64,000 bases of DNA from Bradyrhizobium sp. OK095. Lineage in GTDB: Bacteria > Pseudomonadota > Alphaproteobacteria > Rhizobiales > Xanthobacteraceae. The notes beneath the pieces were generated by a model. That model saw only the letters and a list, made by a program, of their open reading frames with translations, did not search any database and was not told the DNA's origin. Each line of letters begins with the position of its first letter. Position 1 is the first letter of the stretch. Positions 51,483 through 60,338 of this stretch are shown here, one piece after another. The position numbers and the translations under genes are program-made. Where the stretch lies: positions 1 through 64,000 of the forward strand of contig NZ_FOBX01000015.1 in assembly GCF_900109945.1 (NCBI RefSeq). Direction: 5' to 3'.

Positions 51483-51773
51483 GTGACGTCAAAGTTTCGC
51501 CCGGCCGGCTCGGGGTGGGCCATCATTGTCTTGAGCCTGACGGCGCTCGCGCTTGCCGGTTGTGGCCGCAAGGGCCCGCTGGATCTGCCGCCGACCGCCT
51601 CCAGCGCGTCCACGGCCAACGTCGCCCCGCCGACCGACACCGAGACCGAAACCCAGAGGACGCCGAGCGTGTTCAATCCCACCTATGGTGCGGATGCGGG
51701 GCCTGCTGCGACCAAGGGCAAGAAAAAACCGTTCATTCTCGACCCGCTGCTGGACGAAAGACCCAGCAAGTAG
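51483..51773 (+). CDS. lptM: LptM/YifL-like small lipoprotein
   Basis: The 96-residue precursor has a signal peptide ending in the lipobox LALAGC and then GRKGPLDLPP, the hallmark of LptM (formerly YifL), the lipoprotein that helps assemble the LPS export channel LptDE. The rest is a Pro/Thr-rich tail ending LLDERPSK. It starts at a GTG (51483) with GGGG upstream; a longer frame begins at 51438. It lies between argH and lysA, as in most alphaproteobacteria. Confidence 0.87.
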   Translation: MTSKFRPAGSGWAIIVLSLTALALAGCGRKGPLDLPPTASSASTANVAPPTDTETETQRTPSVFNPTYGADAGPAATKGKKKPFILDPLLDERPSK

Positions 51774-51796
51774 ACTGGGGCAACTGAGCCAACGCC

Positions 51797-53062
51797 ATGA
51801 ACCATTTCGACTATCGCAACGGCGTGCTGCACGCCGAGGCGGTGAACCTGTCCGAGCTGGCTGCGACCGTCGGCACGCCGTTCTATTGCTATTCGACCGC
51901 GACGCTCGAACGGCACTACCGCGTCTTCACGGAGGCCTTCGCCGGCGAGAAGGTGCTGGTCTGCTACGCCATGAAGGCGAACTCCAACCAGTCGGTGCTG
52001 CGGACGCTGGCCAAGCTTGGCGCCGGCGCCGACGTGGTCTCGGGCGGTGAATTGAAGCGCGCGCTGGCGGCGGGCATTCCCGCCAGCAAGATCCTGTTCT
52101 CCGGCGTCGGCAAGACCGAGGCCGAGCTTCGCGCTGCGCTTGCTGCCGACATCCTCTGTCTCAACGTCGAATCCGAGCCCGAGCTCGAGCTGCTGTCGCG
52201 CCTTGCGACCGAGATGGGCAAGACCGCGCGCATCTCGTTGCGCGTCAACCCGGACGTCGACGCCGGCACGCACGCCAAGATCTCCACCGGCAAGTCCGAG
52301 AACAAGTTCGGCATCCCGATCGTGCACGCCCGCGAGGTCTATGCACGCGCCGCTAAACTCCCCGGCATCGAGGTGACCGGGACCGACGTGCATATCGGCA
52401 GCCAGATCACCGACCTCTCCAGCATGGAGACCGCGTTCCGCATCCTCGCCGAGTTCGTACAGACGCTGCGCGCCGACGGTCACGACATTTCGCATGTCGA
52501 TTTCGGCGGCGGCCTCGGCATTCCCTACTACATGGACCGTGAGGCGCCGCCGGCACCCGACGCCTATGCGGCCATGGTCAGGCGCGTCAGCCACAATCTC
52601 GGCTGCACGCTGATGTTCGAACCCGGCCGCATGATCGTCGGCAATGCCGGCATCCTGGTCGCCAAGGTCATCTATGTGAAGCACGGCGACGGCAAGAATT
52701 TCGTCATCATCGACGCCGCCATGAACGATTTGATCCGCCCGACGCTGTACGAGGCTCATCACGACATCATGCCGGTGACGCAGCCGGCCAAGGGCGCGGC
52801 GATGATCTCGGCCGACGTCGTCGGCCCGGTCTGCGAGACCGGCGACTATCTCGCGCTCGACCGCACGCTGCCGACGCCGAAGCCGGGCGATCTCATCGCG
52901 ATCATGACCGCAGGCGCTTATGGCGCCGTGCAGGCCGGTACCTACAACACAAGGCCGCTGGTGCCCGAGGTGCTGGTGAAGGGCGATCAATACGCCGTCG
53001 TGCGTCCGCGCATCGAGGTCGAGCAGCTGATCGCGATGGACACGCCGGCGCCGTGGCTGTGA
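51797..53062 (+). CDS. lysA: Diaminopimelate decarboxylase
   Basis: The final step of lysine biosynthesis. The 421-residue PLP enzyme has Lys60 in VCYAMKANSNQSVLR (Schiff base), the Gly-rich GGLGIPYYMDREAP, EPGRMIVGNAGILVAKVIYVK, and the active-site Cys in VGPVCETGDYLA of the C-terminal barrel. The length is normal. It lies 23 bases after the lptM-like gene and is followed by a palindromic repeat and a terminator. Confidence 0.97.
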   Translation: MNHFDYRNGVLHAEAVNLSELAATVGTPFYCYSTATLERHYRVFTEAFAGEKVLVCYAMKANSNQSVLRTLAKLGAGADVVSGGELKRALAAGIPASKILFSGVGKTEAELRAALAADILCLNVESEPELELLSRLATEMGKTARISLRVNPDVDAGTHAKISTGKSENKFGIPIVHAREVYARAAKLPGIEVTGTDVHIGSQITDLSSMETAFRILAEFVQTLRADGHDISHVDFGGGLGIPYYMDREAPPAPDAYAAMVRRVSHNLGCTLMFEPGRMIVGNAGILVAKVIYVKHGDGKNFVIIDAAMNDLIRPTLYEAHHDIMPVTQPAKGAAMISADVVGPVCETGDYLALDRTLPTPKPGDLIAIMTAGAYGAVQAGTYNTRPLVPEVLVKGDQYAVVRPRIEVEQLIAMDTPAPWL

Positions 53063-53066
53063 ATTT

Positions 53067-53148
53067 GTAGCCCGGATGGAGCGAAGCGTAATCCGGGGTT
53101 GTCGCAGCGATCGGTGTCCCGGATTGCGCTTCGCTCCATCCGGGCTAC
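53067..53148. repeat. Palindromic intergenic repeat, GTAGCCCGGAT family, copy 1
   Basis: GTAGCCCGGATGGAGCGAAG and its inverted copy CTTCGCTCCATCCGGGCTAC flank a short centre. Related copies lie at 55061 and 59835. It sits between lysA and its terminator. Confidence 0.8.
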
Positions 53149-53161
53149 GGGACCTGACAAG

Positions 53162-53195
53162 ACGCCGGCGGGCCTATGCTCGCCGGCGTTTCTTG
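53162..53195 (+). terminator. Rho-independent terminator after lysA
   Basis: A 9-bp stem ACGCCGGCG/CGCCGGCGT (53162-53170 with 53181-53189) with a 10-base loop is followed by TTCTTG. It ends lysA and abuts the stop of the convergent tannase-family gene. Confidence 0.7.
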
Positions 53196-53199
53196 TTCG

Positions 53200-54936
53200 T
53201 CACGGCCCGTATTTCGGAGCCGGCTTCTGGTTGAAATCGTTCTCGTCGGTGACGCAGGTGAAGTTCGCCGCGTTGTTGGTGTCGCCGCTGCCGTTGTACT
53301 TCGCGACCTTGGGGAAGACGCAGAGCGGCCGGGTCATCTGAACCGCAGGCGGCGTATCGGCCACGAACTTCGCGGCGAGGATCGTGTCCGGCGCGACGCC
53401 GGCCTCGACCCATTTGACCAGCGGTGTGAGCGCATCGAACGTGTTGGGACCGGGGCCGCCGGCGCAATGGTACAGCCCGGGCACCATGAACAGCCGCGCG
53501 TAGCTCTGGGTCCGTCGCAGCGCCGGATTGCCGGGTCCGTTGCCGTGATCGAAGAAGCCGACCGGTTGGGCGCCCTGACCTTCATTCCCCACCAGCGCGA
53601 GGAAGTAATTGATGCTGCTCTGTGACGGGATCAGCGGGTCGGCCCAGCCGTGGTACATCAGCAGCTTGCCACCATGCCCTCTGAACTCGCCGAGATCGGT
53701 GCTGGTCGCGTTGAGCACCGCCGCAAGCTGATCATCCACCTTGTCGACGTCGCGGTGGAAATCGAAATTGGCAAAATTGGTTGCGCTTGCGGGGTAGCCG
53801 AAGCTCGGGCCGAACACCCAGTAGAACAGGCCGTCGAAGGCCGGTTCGGGAAATCGCTCCTGGAGGGCGAGGCCGAGGGCGAGGATATCGTCGGTCTCGT
53901 TGCCGCGTTCGGAGCCGGGATTGATGATCTGCCCGTTCACCGGGTCGATCGTGCCGGCGTAATAGCGCTGCATGGTCGTGACTTGGTCGGAGGTCAGGCA
54001 TGCAGGCGGTGCGTTGCCACCGGTGCAGAGCAGGACCTTCGGGTCGAAATGACAATCGCGCGGATCGGTCAGGAACTGATCGGTCTTGGCGCCGCCGTCC
54101 TGGCCGACGCATTGCTTGAGCACGGCCTGGTTGATCAGCGTCATCTGGCCGGCCTGGATGAACCGGCCCGGGCTCGCATGCGCGTTCTGCCAGCCGTAGA
54201 GTCCCGCCATGTGCAAATGGGTACGGTTGAATGCGGGAGCGCCGGCAAGGATGCCGTCATAATCGTTGGGGAAGCGCTGCGCCTCCATCAGGGCGTTCTG
54301 GCCGCCGGTTGAGCAGCCGGCGAAATAGGCCCGTTGCGAGCGCTGGCCGTAGAATGCGTTGACGATCTCCTTGCCCCGCTCGGTCATCAGGTGGATCGCC
54401 CGATAGCCGAAATCCTTGATCCGCTCGGGATGTCCGAACAGGCCGGTCGAAGGGCTCGCGGGATCGCCGAATTGAGCGGCGAGAGGATTGCCCATGTTGC
54501 CGGCCGAGCCGCAGAACAGCGGGTTGCATCCCGAAGATCCGGTGCCGAGATCGCTGTTGGTCGCAGCAAAACCGGCCTGAATGCCGATGGCGAGCTCGTT
54601 GTAGGTGATCACGCCCTGGAAGCCGCCACCGCCGGTGCCGAGGAACCTGCCGTTCCACGTGCTCTCGGGCAGCCAGACCTCGATCTTGATGCTGGAGTCA
54701 GAGCTGGGGATCAGGGTTGCGGTGACGCGGCAAAAAGCGGGTAGGCCGGTGATCGGGCTCGCGCCAGGCGGGACGAAGGTGCCGGTCGTGTTATCGTCCG
54801 CCGAATTGATCACCGTGTGCTGCAGTTGCAAGGATCGAAGATTGGTGCACGCCGTCGCCATGGCGGGCGAGGTGATTGCGACACAGGCAAACAGGGCCAT
54901 GGTCGCACCGACAAGTAAGTGTCGATGACGCTTCAT
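53200..54936 (-). CDS. Exported tannase/feruloyl esterase family protein
   Basis: The 578-residue precursor has a signal peptide (1-27, AMA). The tannase-fold parts are FLGTGGGGFQGVI, the nucleophile in YFAGCSTGGQNALMEAQRFP, the Asp in LMYHGWADPLIP and the His in GLYHCAGGPGPNTFDAL. The Cys residues next to the nucleophile Ser and catalytic His form the CS-D-HC motif of this family. It should cleave aryl or aromatic esters of plant origin in the periplasm or outside. GGGAGG precedes the ATG at 54936. Confidence 0.9.
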   Translation of the reverse strand: MKRHRHLLVGATMALFACVAITSPAMATACTNLRSLQLQHTVINSADDNTTGTFVPPGASPITGLPAFCRVTATLIPSSDSSIKIEVWLPESTWNGRFLGTGGGGFQGVITYNELAIGIQAGFAATNSDLGTGSSGCNPLFCGSAGNMGNPLAAQFGDPASPSTGLFGHPERIKDFGYRAIHLMTERGKEIVNAFYGQRSQRAYFAGCSTGGQNALMEAQRFPNDYDGILAGAPAFNRTHLHMAGLYGWQNAHASPGRFIQAGQMTLINQAVLKQCVGQDGGAKTDQFLTDPRDCHFDPKVLLCTGGNAPPACLTSDQVTTMQRYYAGTIDPVNGQIINPGSERGNETDDILALGLALQERFPEPAFDGLFYWVFGPSFGYPASATNFANFDFHRDVDKVDDQLAAVLNATSTDLGEFRGHGGKLLMYHGWADPLIPSQSSINYFLALVGNEGQGAQPVGFFDHGNGPGNPALRRTQSYARLFMVPGLYHCAGGPGPNTFDALTPLVKWVEAGVAPDTILAAKFVADTPPAVQMTRPLCVFPKVAKYNGSGDTNNAANFTCVTDENDFNQKPAPKYGP

Positions 54937-55060
54937 TCCGTCCTCCCTGATTTTTTTGCAGTCGTGTAGAGGCGACAGGATAGCCCACAACGAATACAAC
55001 TCAAGGATGAATCGTTACGTCGCGAAATAGTAGGTCAGCTCGCGCCTCGGTTGCGGGGAC

Positions 55061-55143
55061 GTAGCCCGGATGGTGCGCAGCGCAATCCGGGCCTCTCGTC
55101 ATCATGCAACAACCCGGATTACGCTGCGCTCCATCCGGGCTAT
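55061..55143. repeat. Palindromic intergenic repeat, GTAGCCCGGAT family, copy 2
   Basis: GTAGCCCGGATGGTGCGCAG pairs with the inverted CTGCGCTCCATCCGGGCTAT. It fills most of the 217-base gap between the tannase gene and the following dehydrogenase. Confidence 0.8.
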
Positions 55144-55153
55144 AGGACTGGCG

Positions 55154-56044
55154 TCATTTCTTCCCGCCGACCACGACCCCCGCCTTCTTTTCGATCGGCT
55201 TGATCGCTGCGGTGAAATCGGACTCGGCGCCTTCCGCACTGATCACCGTCTCCCACAACCGCCCGACAGCGTCAGCGACCTCCATCGACAGGCCGAGCTG
55301 CTTCATCTCCTCGAGCGCGAGCCGCACGTCCTTCACCATCAATCCGGTAGCGAAGCCGAAGTCGAACGTTCGCGGCAGCACCGCGCGCGGAAACTTGTCG
55401 CGGCTGGCGGTGTTCATGCCCGAGCCTGAATTGATGACGTCGATCATCACGGCAGGATCGAGTCCGGCCTTCACGCCCATCACCACCGCTTCCGACGTCG
55501 CCACCATCGCGGTCGCCGAGAGGAAATTGTTGGCGAGCTTCATGGTCTGCGCTGCACCCGGCTTCTCGCCGATGAAGAACACCTTTCCGATCACGTCGAG
55601 TGCCGGTCTCAACAGCTCGAAGTCCGCCTTCGGCCCCGACACCATCACCGCCAGCGTGCCCTTCTCGGCGCCGCCGACGCCGCCGGAGACGGGGCAGTCG
55701 ATCTGCACGATGTTGCGTTTTGCCAGAAGGCCGTGAATCTTCGAAGCCATCGTCGAGCCGACGGTGGAGAGATCGATGAAGCGTTTTGCGCGGCTCCCCT
55801 CGATCACGCCGTTAGCCCCCGTGGCGACCTCGAGTGAAGCTTGCAGTGAGGGCAGGCTCGCCATCACAGTCTCGACCTGGTCGGCGACGTCCTTCGGTGA
55901 TGTCGCAGCGGTCGCGCCGCGCGCGACGAGCTTGTCCGTGACCTCCTTGCGGGTGTCGAACACGACGAGCTTGTTGCCGGCCTCGATTAGCCGCCGCGCC
56001 ATCGGGAAACCCATGTTTCCGAGGCCGATGAATCCTATGTCCAT
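55154..56044 (-). CDS. 3-hydroxyisobutyrate dehydrogenase-like NAD(P)-dependent oxidoreductase
   Basis: The 296-residue beta-hydroxyacid dehydrogenase has the Rossmann start DIGFIGLGNMGFPMARRLIEAGNKLVVFDTR, the catalytic segment IDCPVSGGVGGAEKGTLAVMVSG and MKLANNFLSATAMVATSEAVVMGVKAGLD with the catalytic Lys in the MKLxNN motif. Substrates of the group include 3-hydroxyisobutyrate, tartronate semialdehyde and glyoxylate. It is 136 bases downstream of the carboxymuconolactone decarboxylase-like gene on the same strand, with a palindromic repeat in the gap. Confidence 0.9.
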   Translation of the reverse strand: MDIGFIGLGNMGFPMARRLIEAGNKLVVFDTRKEVTDKLVARGATAATSPKDVADQVETVMASLPSLQASLEVATGANGVIEGSRAKRFIDLSTVGSTMASKIHGLLAKRNIVQIDCPVSGGVGGAEKGTLAVMVSGPKADFELLRPALDVIGKVFFIGEKPGAAQTMKLANNFLSATAMVATSEAVVMGVKAGLDPAVMIDVINSGSGMNTASRDKFPRAVLPRTFDFGFATGLMVKDVRLALEEMKQLGLSMEVADAVGRLWETVISAEGAESDFTAAIKPIEKKAGVVVGGKK

Positions 56045-56061
56045 GGTGTTGTTTCCTTATC

Positions 56062-56151
56062 CGTCGTCATTGCGAGGAGCGAAGCGACGAAGCAATCCAG
56101 GCTGTTTCCGCGGTGGGATACTGGATTGCTTCGCTTCGCTCGCAATGACGG
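56062..56151. repeat. Palindromic intergenic repeat, CGTCATTGCGAG family
   Basis: The left arm GTCATTGCGAGGAGCGAAGC and the right arm GCTTCGCTCGCAATGACGG form a hairpin with a short middle. It is a different family from the GTAGCCCGGAT repeats and is found in the gap between the dehydrogenase and carboxymuconolactone-decarboxylase-like genes. Confidence 0.8.
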
Positions 56152-56180
56152 AGCCATGCTTTGAGTGTTGCTTGTTGGGC

Positions 56181-56564
56181 TTACGCCTTCCCATCGATCT
56201 CCGCGAACACCTCGCGCGCGATGCGGAAGCTGTCGACGGCGGCCGGCATGCCGCCATAGATCGCGACCTGCATCAGGATCTCGCGGATCTCGTCGCGGCT
56301 GACGCCATTGGTCAATGCACCCTTGAGATGCGCGCGAAACTCGTGCTGGCGGTTGAGGATCGCGATCATCGCGATGTTGAGCATGCTGCGGGTCTTGCGC
56401 GGCAGCTCCTCGCGGCCCCACACCGTGCCCCAGCAATATTCGTTGAGCATCTCCTGGAACGGGCGGTTGAAATCGTCGACGCTCTTCAGGGCGTTGTTGA
56501 CGTAGGCCTCGCCCAGCACCGCTTTGCGGACTTCCAGGCCCTTGTCGTGCATCTTCTTGTCCAT
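56181..56564 (-). CDS. Carboxymuconolactone decarboxylase family protein
   Basis: The 127-residue helical protein has the CMD pattern RSMLNIAMIAILNRQHEFRAHLKGALTNGVSRDEIREILMQVAIYGGMPAAVDSFRIAREVF, with the conserved Arg and His; it lacks the CxxC of the AhpD branch, so it resembles PcaC-type 4-carboxymuconolactone decarboxylase. The preceding WGREELPRK is typical of the family. It could act in protocatechuate degradation, but no pca genes are nearby. Transcribed with the downstream dehydrogenase. Confidence 0.85.
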   Translation of the reverse strand: MDKKMHDKGLEVRKAVLGEAYVNNALKSVDDFNRPFQEMLNEYCWGTVWGREELPRKTRSMLNIAMIAILNRQHEFRAHLKGALTNGVSRDEIREILMQVAIYGGMPAAVDSFRIAREVFAEIDGKA

Positions 56565-56744
56565 GGCGTTTCCTCTATTTCCCTTGCGTTTTCCTCGGGG
56601 ATGGCGCGCGGAAACTACGGGGTTGCGGCCGGCCAGTCACGTCCTCGTGTTATGCGGGAAAAGGGGTGTCTCCCGTACAGGAACGGATGCCTCAGTGCTG
56701 CCGTTGTGGTAGGCTTGGCTCTACCGGGCAACCTGGAGAGCTGA

Positions 56745-58682
56745 TTGAACGGCGTCATCCCCGACCCGTCAGATCCGATCCGCGATGACGACGCTCTGTC
56801 GCGGCTGAAGCTGGCGCAGGCCCTCGATCGGGCCATCTATGCCATCGCGTGGGAGCGTGCCTGGCCGAATCTGGCGCGGCTGCTGACCGTGGTTGGCCTG
56901 TTCCTGGTGGTGTCTTGGGCCGGGCTCTGGCTGGCCTTGCCCTTCCTCGCCCGCGCCATCGGCCTCGTCGTTTTCGCCGGCATCGCGATTGCCGTGCTGT
57001 TTCCGTTGATTCGCTTCCGCTGGCCGAGCCGCGAGGAAGCTCTCGGCCGGCTCGACCGCGGCTCCGGCATCCGTCACCGCCCGGCCACCACGCTCACGGA
57101 CACGCTGACCTCGCAGGACCCGATCGCAAAGGTGCTGTGGCAGGCGCAGCGCGAGCGCACGCTGGCCTCGCTCAAGCGCATCCGCGCCGGTCTGCCGCAG
57201 CCACGGCTGGCGCTGCATGATCCCTGGGCGCTGCGCGGGCTGGTGATGGTGATGCTGGTTGCGACCTTCTTCGCCGCCGGCGACGAACGCGCGATGCGGC
57301 TCGGCGCCGCCTTCGACTGGAACGGCGTGCTGGCCCCGACCAATGTGCGCGTCGATGCCTGGGTCACCCCGCCGCTCTACACCGGCAAGCCGCCGGTGAT
57401 CCTGTCGGCCGCCAACAAGGAGGCCGCGGCACTGCCGGCCAGTGGTCCGCTCGCCGTGCCCGCCGGCTCGACCCTGATCGTGCGCTCCTCCGGCGGGAGC
57501 CTCGATGTCGTCGTTTCCGGCGGCCTCAAGGAGGTCGCCCCTGCGGATGCCACGCCCAAGGGCACCAACGAGAAGCACTTTACCATCAGCGGTAACGGCA
57601 CCGCGCATGTCCGCGCGCCTTCCGGTCAGCCGCAATGGGCGTTCGCGGCGACGCCGGACCAACCGCCGACGATCACGTTGGCCAAGGATCCGGAGCGCCA
57701 GGCCCGCGGCGCGCTGCAGCTCTCCTACAAGATCGAGGACGATTACGGCGTTACCGGCGCCGAGGCGCAAATCGGCCTGCGCGCTGCCGATGTCGGCAAG
57801 GACGGCGCGAAGGAGGGCGATAGCAAGGTTGCCGCGCGGCCTCTGTTCCCGCCGCCGCAATTCCCGCTGGTGCTGCCGAATGCACGCACCCGCAACGGCG
57901 TCGGCCAGACGGTGAAGGATCTCAGCGAGGATCCCTATGCCGGCGCCGACGTCACGCTGACGCTCACCGCCAAGGACGAGGCCGGCAATGAGGCCAGGAG
58001 CGAGCCCTTCAACATGCGCCTGCCCGAGCGGCTGTTCACGAACTCGCTCGCCCGCGCGCTGATCGAGCAGCGCCGCATCCTCGCGCTCGATGCCAACAAG
58101 AACTCCGACGTCTACGCCGCGCTCGACGCGCTGATGATCGCGCCCGAATTGTTCACGCCGGATGCCGGCTGTTATCTCGGCCTGCGCAGCTTGGCGCTTC
58201 AGTTGGAGGCCGCCCGCACCGACGACGCGATGCGCGACGTGGTGGCGAGCATGTGGGCTTTCGCGGTCACCATCGAGGACGACGGTGTCGCCGGCAGCGT
58301 CAACGCGGCGCTGCGCGGGGCCCAGGACGCGCTCAAGCGGGCGCTGGAACGCGGCGCCAGCGAGGACGAGATCAGGGTGCTGACGCAGAAGCTGCGCGAG
58401 GCCATGGCCGGCAAGGTGCGCGATCTCGCCCGGCGCGCCGAGCAAAATCCGCTTGGACCCCGGCAGCCGTTCCCCGCCGAAGTTCAGCTCATCCTCGACA
58501 AGTCCGTCGAGCTGCGACAGAAGACCCAGAACGCCACGCCCGAGCAGCTCGAAGAGCTGGCGAAGCAGCAGGACGCCTTGCGCGATCAGCTTCAGGCCTA
58601 TCGGAAGTCGGCGAACAACCGGGCGAAGACGGGCAATGACGGGGCCAACCAGTCGACGCGAGACCGTAAATGCGGAAGCTAG
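56745..58682 (+). CDS. DUF4175/TIGR02302-type membrane protein, N-terminal part of a split gene
   Basis: The 645-residue protein has three N-terminal hydrophobic segments (about 47-68, 69-87 and 164-182) and then a long periplasmic region with Ig-like and helical parts. As I remember the single-chain TIGR02302 proteins, the first 550 residues match their N-terminal part up to ALERGASEDEIRVLTQKLREAM. The tail then becomes unrelated (QNPLGPRQPF..) and stops at 58680. A second gene starting 12 bases earlier carries the rest. It begins at a TTG with GGAG upstream. Function unknown; in rhizobia it is near ftsEX. Confidence 0.82.
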   Translation: MNGVIPDPSDPIRDDDALSRLKLAQALDRAIYAIAWERAWPNLARLLTVVGLFLVVSWAGLWLALPFLARAIGLVVFAGIAIAVLFPLIRFRWPSREEALGRLDRGSGIRHRPATTLTDTLTSQDPIAKVLWQAQRERTLASLKRIRAGLPQPRLALHDPWALRGLVMVMLVATFFAAGDERAMRLGAAFDWNGVLAPTNVRVDAWVTPPLYTGKPPVILSAANKEAAALPASGPLAVPAGSTLIVRSSGGSLDVVVSGGLKEVAPADATPKGTNEKHFTISGNGTAHVRAPSGQPQWAFAATPDQPPTITLAKDPERQARGALQLSYKIEDDYGVTGAEAQIGLRAADVGKDGAKEGDSKVAARPLFPPPQFPLVLPNARTRNGVGQTVKDLSEDPYAGADVTLTLTAKDEAGNEARSEPFNMRLPERLFTNSLARALIEQRRILALDANKNSDVYAALDALMIAPELFTPDAGCYLGLRSLALQLEAARTDDAMRDVVASMWAFAVTIEDDGVAGSVNAALRGAQDALKRALERGASEDEIRVLTQKLREAMAGKVRDLARRAEQNPLGPRQPFPAEVQLILDKSVELRQKTQNATPEQLEELAKQQDALRDQLQAYRKSANNRAKTGNDGANQSTRDRKCGS

Positions 58683-59818
58683 GACGCGTGCCAGTATTGA
58701 AGGCGATATCGATCGCCTGCCTCGCCTTCCTGTTGGGGGGCGTCTCGCCCGTTGCTGCCCAGCAGGATCAGGATGTCGATGCCCTGCTCGATAGCGCCGA
58801 AAAGGCGATGCAGGATTCCGGCGACAGCCTCAGGCAGAAGGAATCCGGCAAGAGCCTGAACAATCAATCCGAAGCCATTCAGAAGCTCGAGGACTACAAG
58901 CGGGCGACGGAACGGAGCCAGTCCTCCAATCGCGATCGCTCCGTCATCACGCAACGCGATCTCGACGACCTCTTGAAGCAGATCGAGAAGGCGGCGAAGG
59001 AAGGCAATAAAGAAGCCGCCCAGCGCATGCTCGAGCAGCTCGCGCAGATCATGGAAAATCTCCAGATGGCGCAGCCGGGACAATCCGGCGAGAGCGAGAT
59101 GGAGCAGGCGCTGAACGAGCTCAGCGACATGATCCGCAAGCAGCAGCAATTGCGCGACAAGACTTTCAAGCAGGGGCAGGATTCCCGGCGTGACCGCTCG
59201 CGCGGCAAGCAGGGCGACCAGTCGATGTCGGACCTGCAGCAGGATCAGCAGTCGTTGCGCGACCGCCTGAAGAAGCTGCAGGACGAGCTCGCCAAGCGCG
59301 GCCTCACGCAGAAGGGACAAAAGGGCCAGAAGCAGCAAGGGCAGAAAGGCCAGCAAGGCGAGCAGGGACAGCCCGGCCAGAACGGCGACCAGGACGGCGA
59401 CGATGGTGATGACGACGGCAGTCTGGACTCCGCCGACGGCGCCATGGGTGATGCCGGCTCGAAGCTCGGCGACGGCAATGCGGATGGCGCCGTGGACGCG
59501 CAGGGCAAGGCGCTCGACGCCTTGCGCAAGGGTGCGCAGAAGATGGCCGAGGCGATGCAGCAGGGCGATGGCGACGGGCAGGGCGATGGCCCCGGCAACC
59601 GGGCCGGCCGCCAGCAGAGCGGCGGCAATCAGACCGATCCGCTTGGTCGCCCGCTTCACGGCCGCGAGTTCAGCGACGATTACACGGTCAAGATCCCCGG
59701 CGAGATCGACGCCCAGCGCGTCCGCCGCATCCTCGAAGAGCTCCGCCGTCGCCTGAGCGATCCCTCACGCCCGCAGATCGAGCTCGATTATATCGAGCGG
59801 CTGCTGAAGGATTTTTGA
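58670..59818 (+). CDS. DUF4175/TIGR02302-type protein, C-terminal part with its own signal peptide
   Basis: The 382-residue product opens with a typical signal peptide (VLKAISIACLAFLLGGVSPVAA, 9-30). It has a helical, Gln/Glu-rich region (DLDDLLKQIEKAAKEGNKEAAQRMLEQLAQIMENLQM), long Gln/Gly/Lys-rich low complexity around 210-250, and the conserved end DYTVKIPGEIDAQRVRRILEELRRRL..YIERLLKDF. That end is the C-terminus of TIGR02302 proteins as I recall them. The ATG overlaps the first half by 13 bases, so the halves are translationally coupled. Its own signal would put it in the periplasm, the same side as the tail of a fused protein. Confidence 0.8.
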   Translation: MRKLGRVPVLKAISIACLAFLLGGVSPVAAQQDQDVDALLDSAEKAMQDSGDSLRQKESGKSLNNQSEAIQKLEDYKRATERSQSSNRDRSVITQRDLDDLLKQIEKAAKEGNKEAAQRMLEQLAQIMENLQMAQPGQSGESEMEQALNELSDMIRKQQQLRDKTFKQGQDSRRDRSRGKQGDQSMSDLQQDQQSLRDRLKKLQDELAKRGLTQKGQKGQKQQGQKGQQGEQGQPGQNGDQDGDDGDDDGSLDSADGAMGDAGSKLGDGNADGAVDAQGKALDALRKGAQKMAEAMQQGDGDGQGDGPGNRAGRQQSGGNQTDPLGRPLHGREFSDDYTVKIPGEIDAQRVRRILEELRRRLSDPSRPQIELDYIERLLKDF

Positions 59819-59834
59819 GCGCTACGCAGCTCCC

Positions 59835-59903
59835 GTAGCCCGCATGAGCGAAGCGACATGCGGGACCAGCGGCCCCGGATATCGCTCCGCTCATCCGGGC
59901 TAC
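59835..59903. repeat. Palindromic intergenic repeat, GTAGCCCG family, copy 3
   Basis: The arms GTAGCCCGCATGAGCGAAGC and CGCTCATCCGGGCTAC are a degenerate copy of the repeats at 53067 and 55061. It lies between the second DUF4175 half and the convergent response regulator. Confidence 0.75.
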
Positions 59904-59914
59904 GACACCGACCG

Positions 59915-60289
59915 CTACGCCTTTTTCGCCGCCAGCGCGTCCGCCACCGCGGTGCGGATATCGGCGACCGAGAACGGCTTTGTCACGACGTCATGGACCA
60001 GCGCGTTGAGGTTCGAGGCGCGCTCGCGCTGATCGGCAAAGCCGGTCATCAGCAAAATCGTCAGGTCGGGGAAATCGCGCGCGGCGGACAGTGCCAGCGC
60101 GATGCCGTCCATCACGGGCATCTGGATGTCTGTGAGCAGCAGATCGAACGCGCCGTCGGCGCTGGTCAGGATTTCCAGCGCCTCGGCGCCGTCCTGCGCC
60201 GTGACGGTCTCGTGGCCGTCCATGGCGATGGCGCGCGCCACCAGCTGGCGCATCGAATCCTCGTCGTCGGCGATCAGTACTTTAGGCAT
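59915..60289 (-). CDS. Single-domain response regulator (CpdR-like)
   Basis: A 124-residue receiver without an output domain: ADDEDSMRQL acidic pair, phosphoacceptor Asp54 in LLLTDIQMPVMDG, MTGF and Lys104 in DVVTKPFSV. It resembles the alphaproteobacterial CpdR-type regulators that direct ClpXP proteolysis, but the match is by layout and not certain. AGGG precedes the ATG at 60289. It converges on the DUF4175 genes and lies just downstream of the zinc-ribbon protein gene. Confidence 0.88.
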   Translation of the reverse strand: MPKVLIADDEDSMRQLVARAIAMDGHETVTAQDGAEALEILTSADGAFDLLLTDIQMPVMDGIALALSAARDFPDLTILLMTGFADQRERASNLNALVHDVVTKPFSVADIRTAVADALAAKKA

Positions 60290-60338
60290 CAGATCGACCC
60301 TTGGGACGAACCTTCCCGTGCGGGACTCTACAAGCTGA

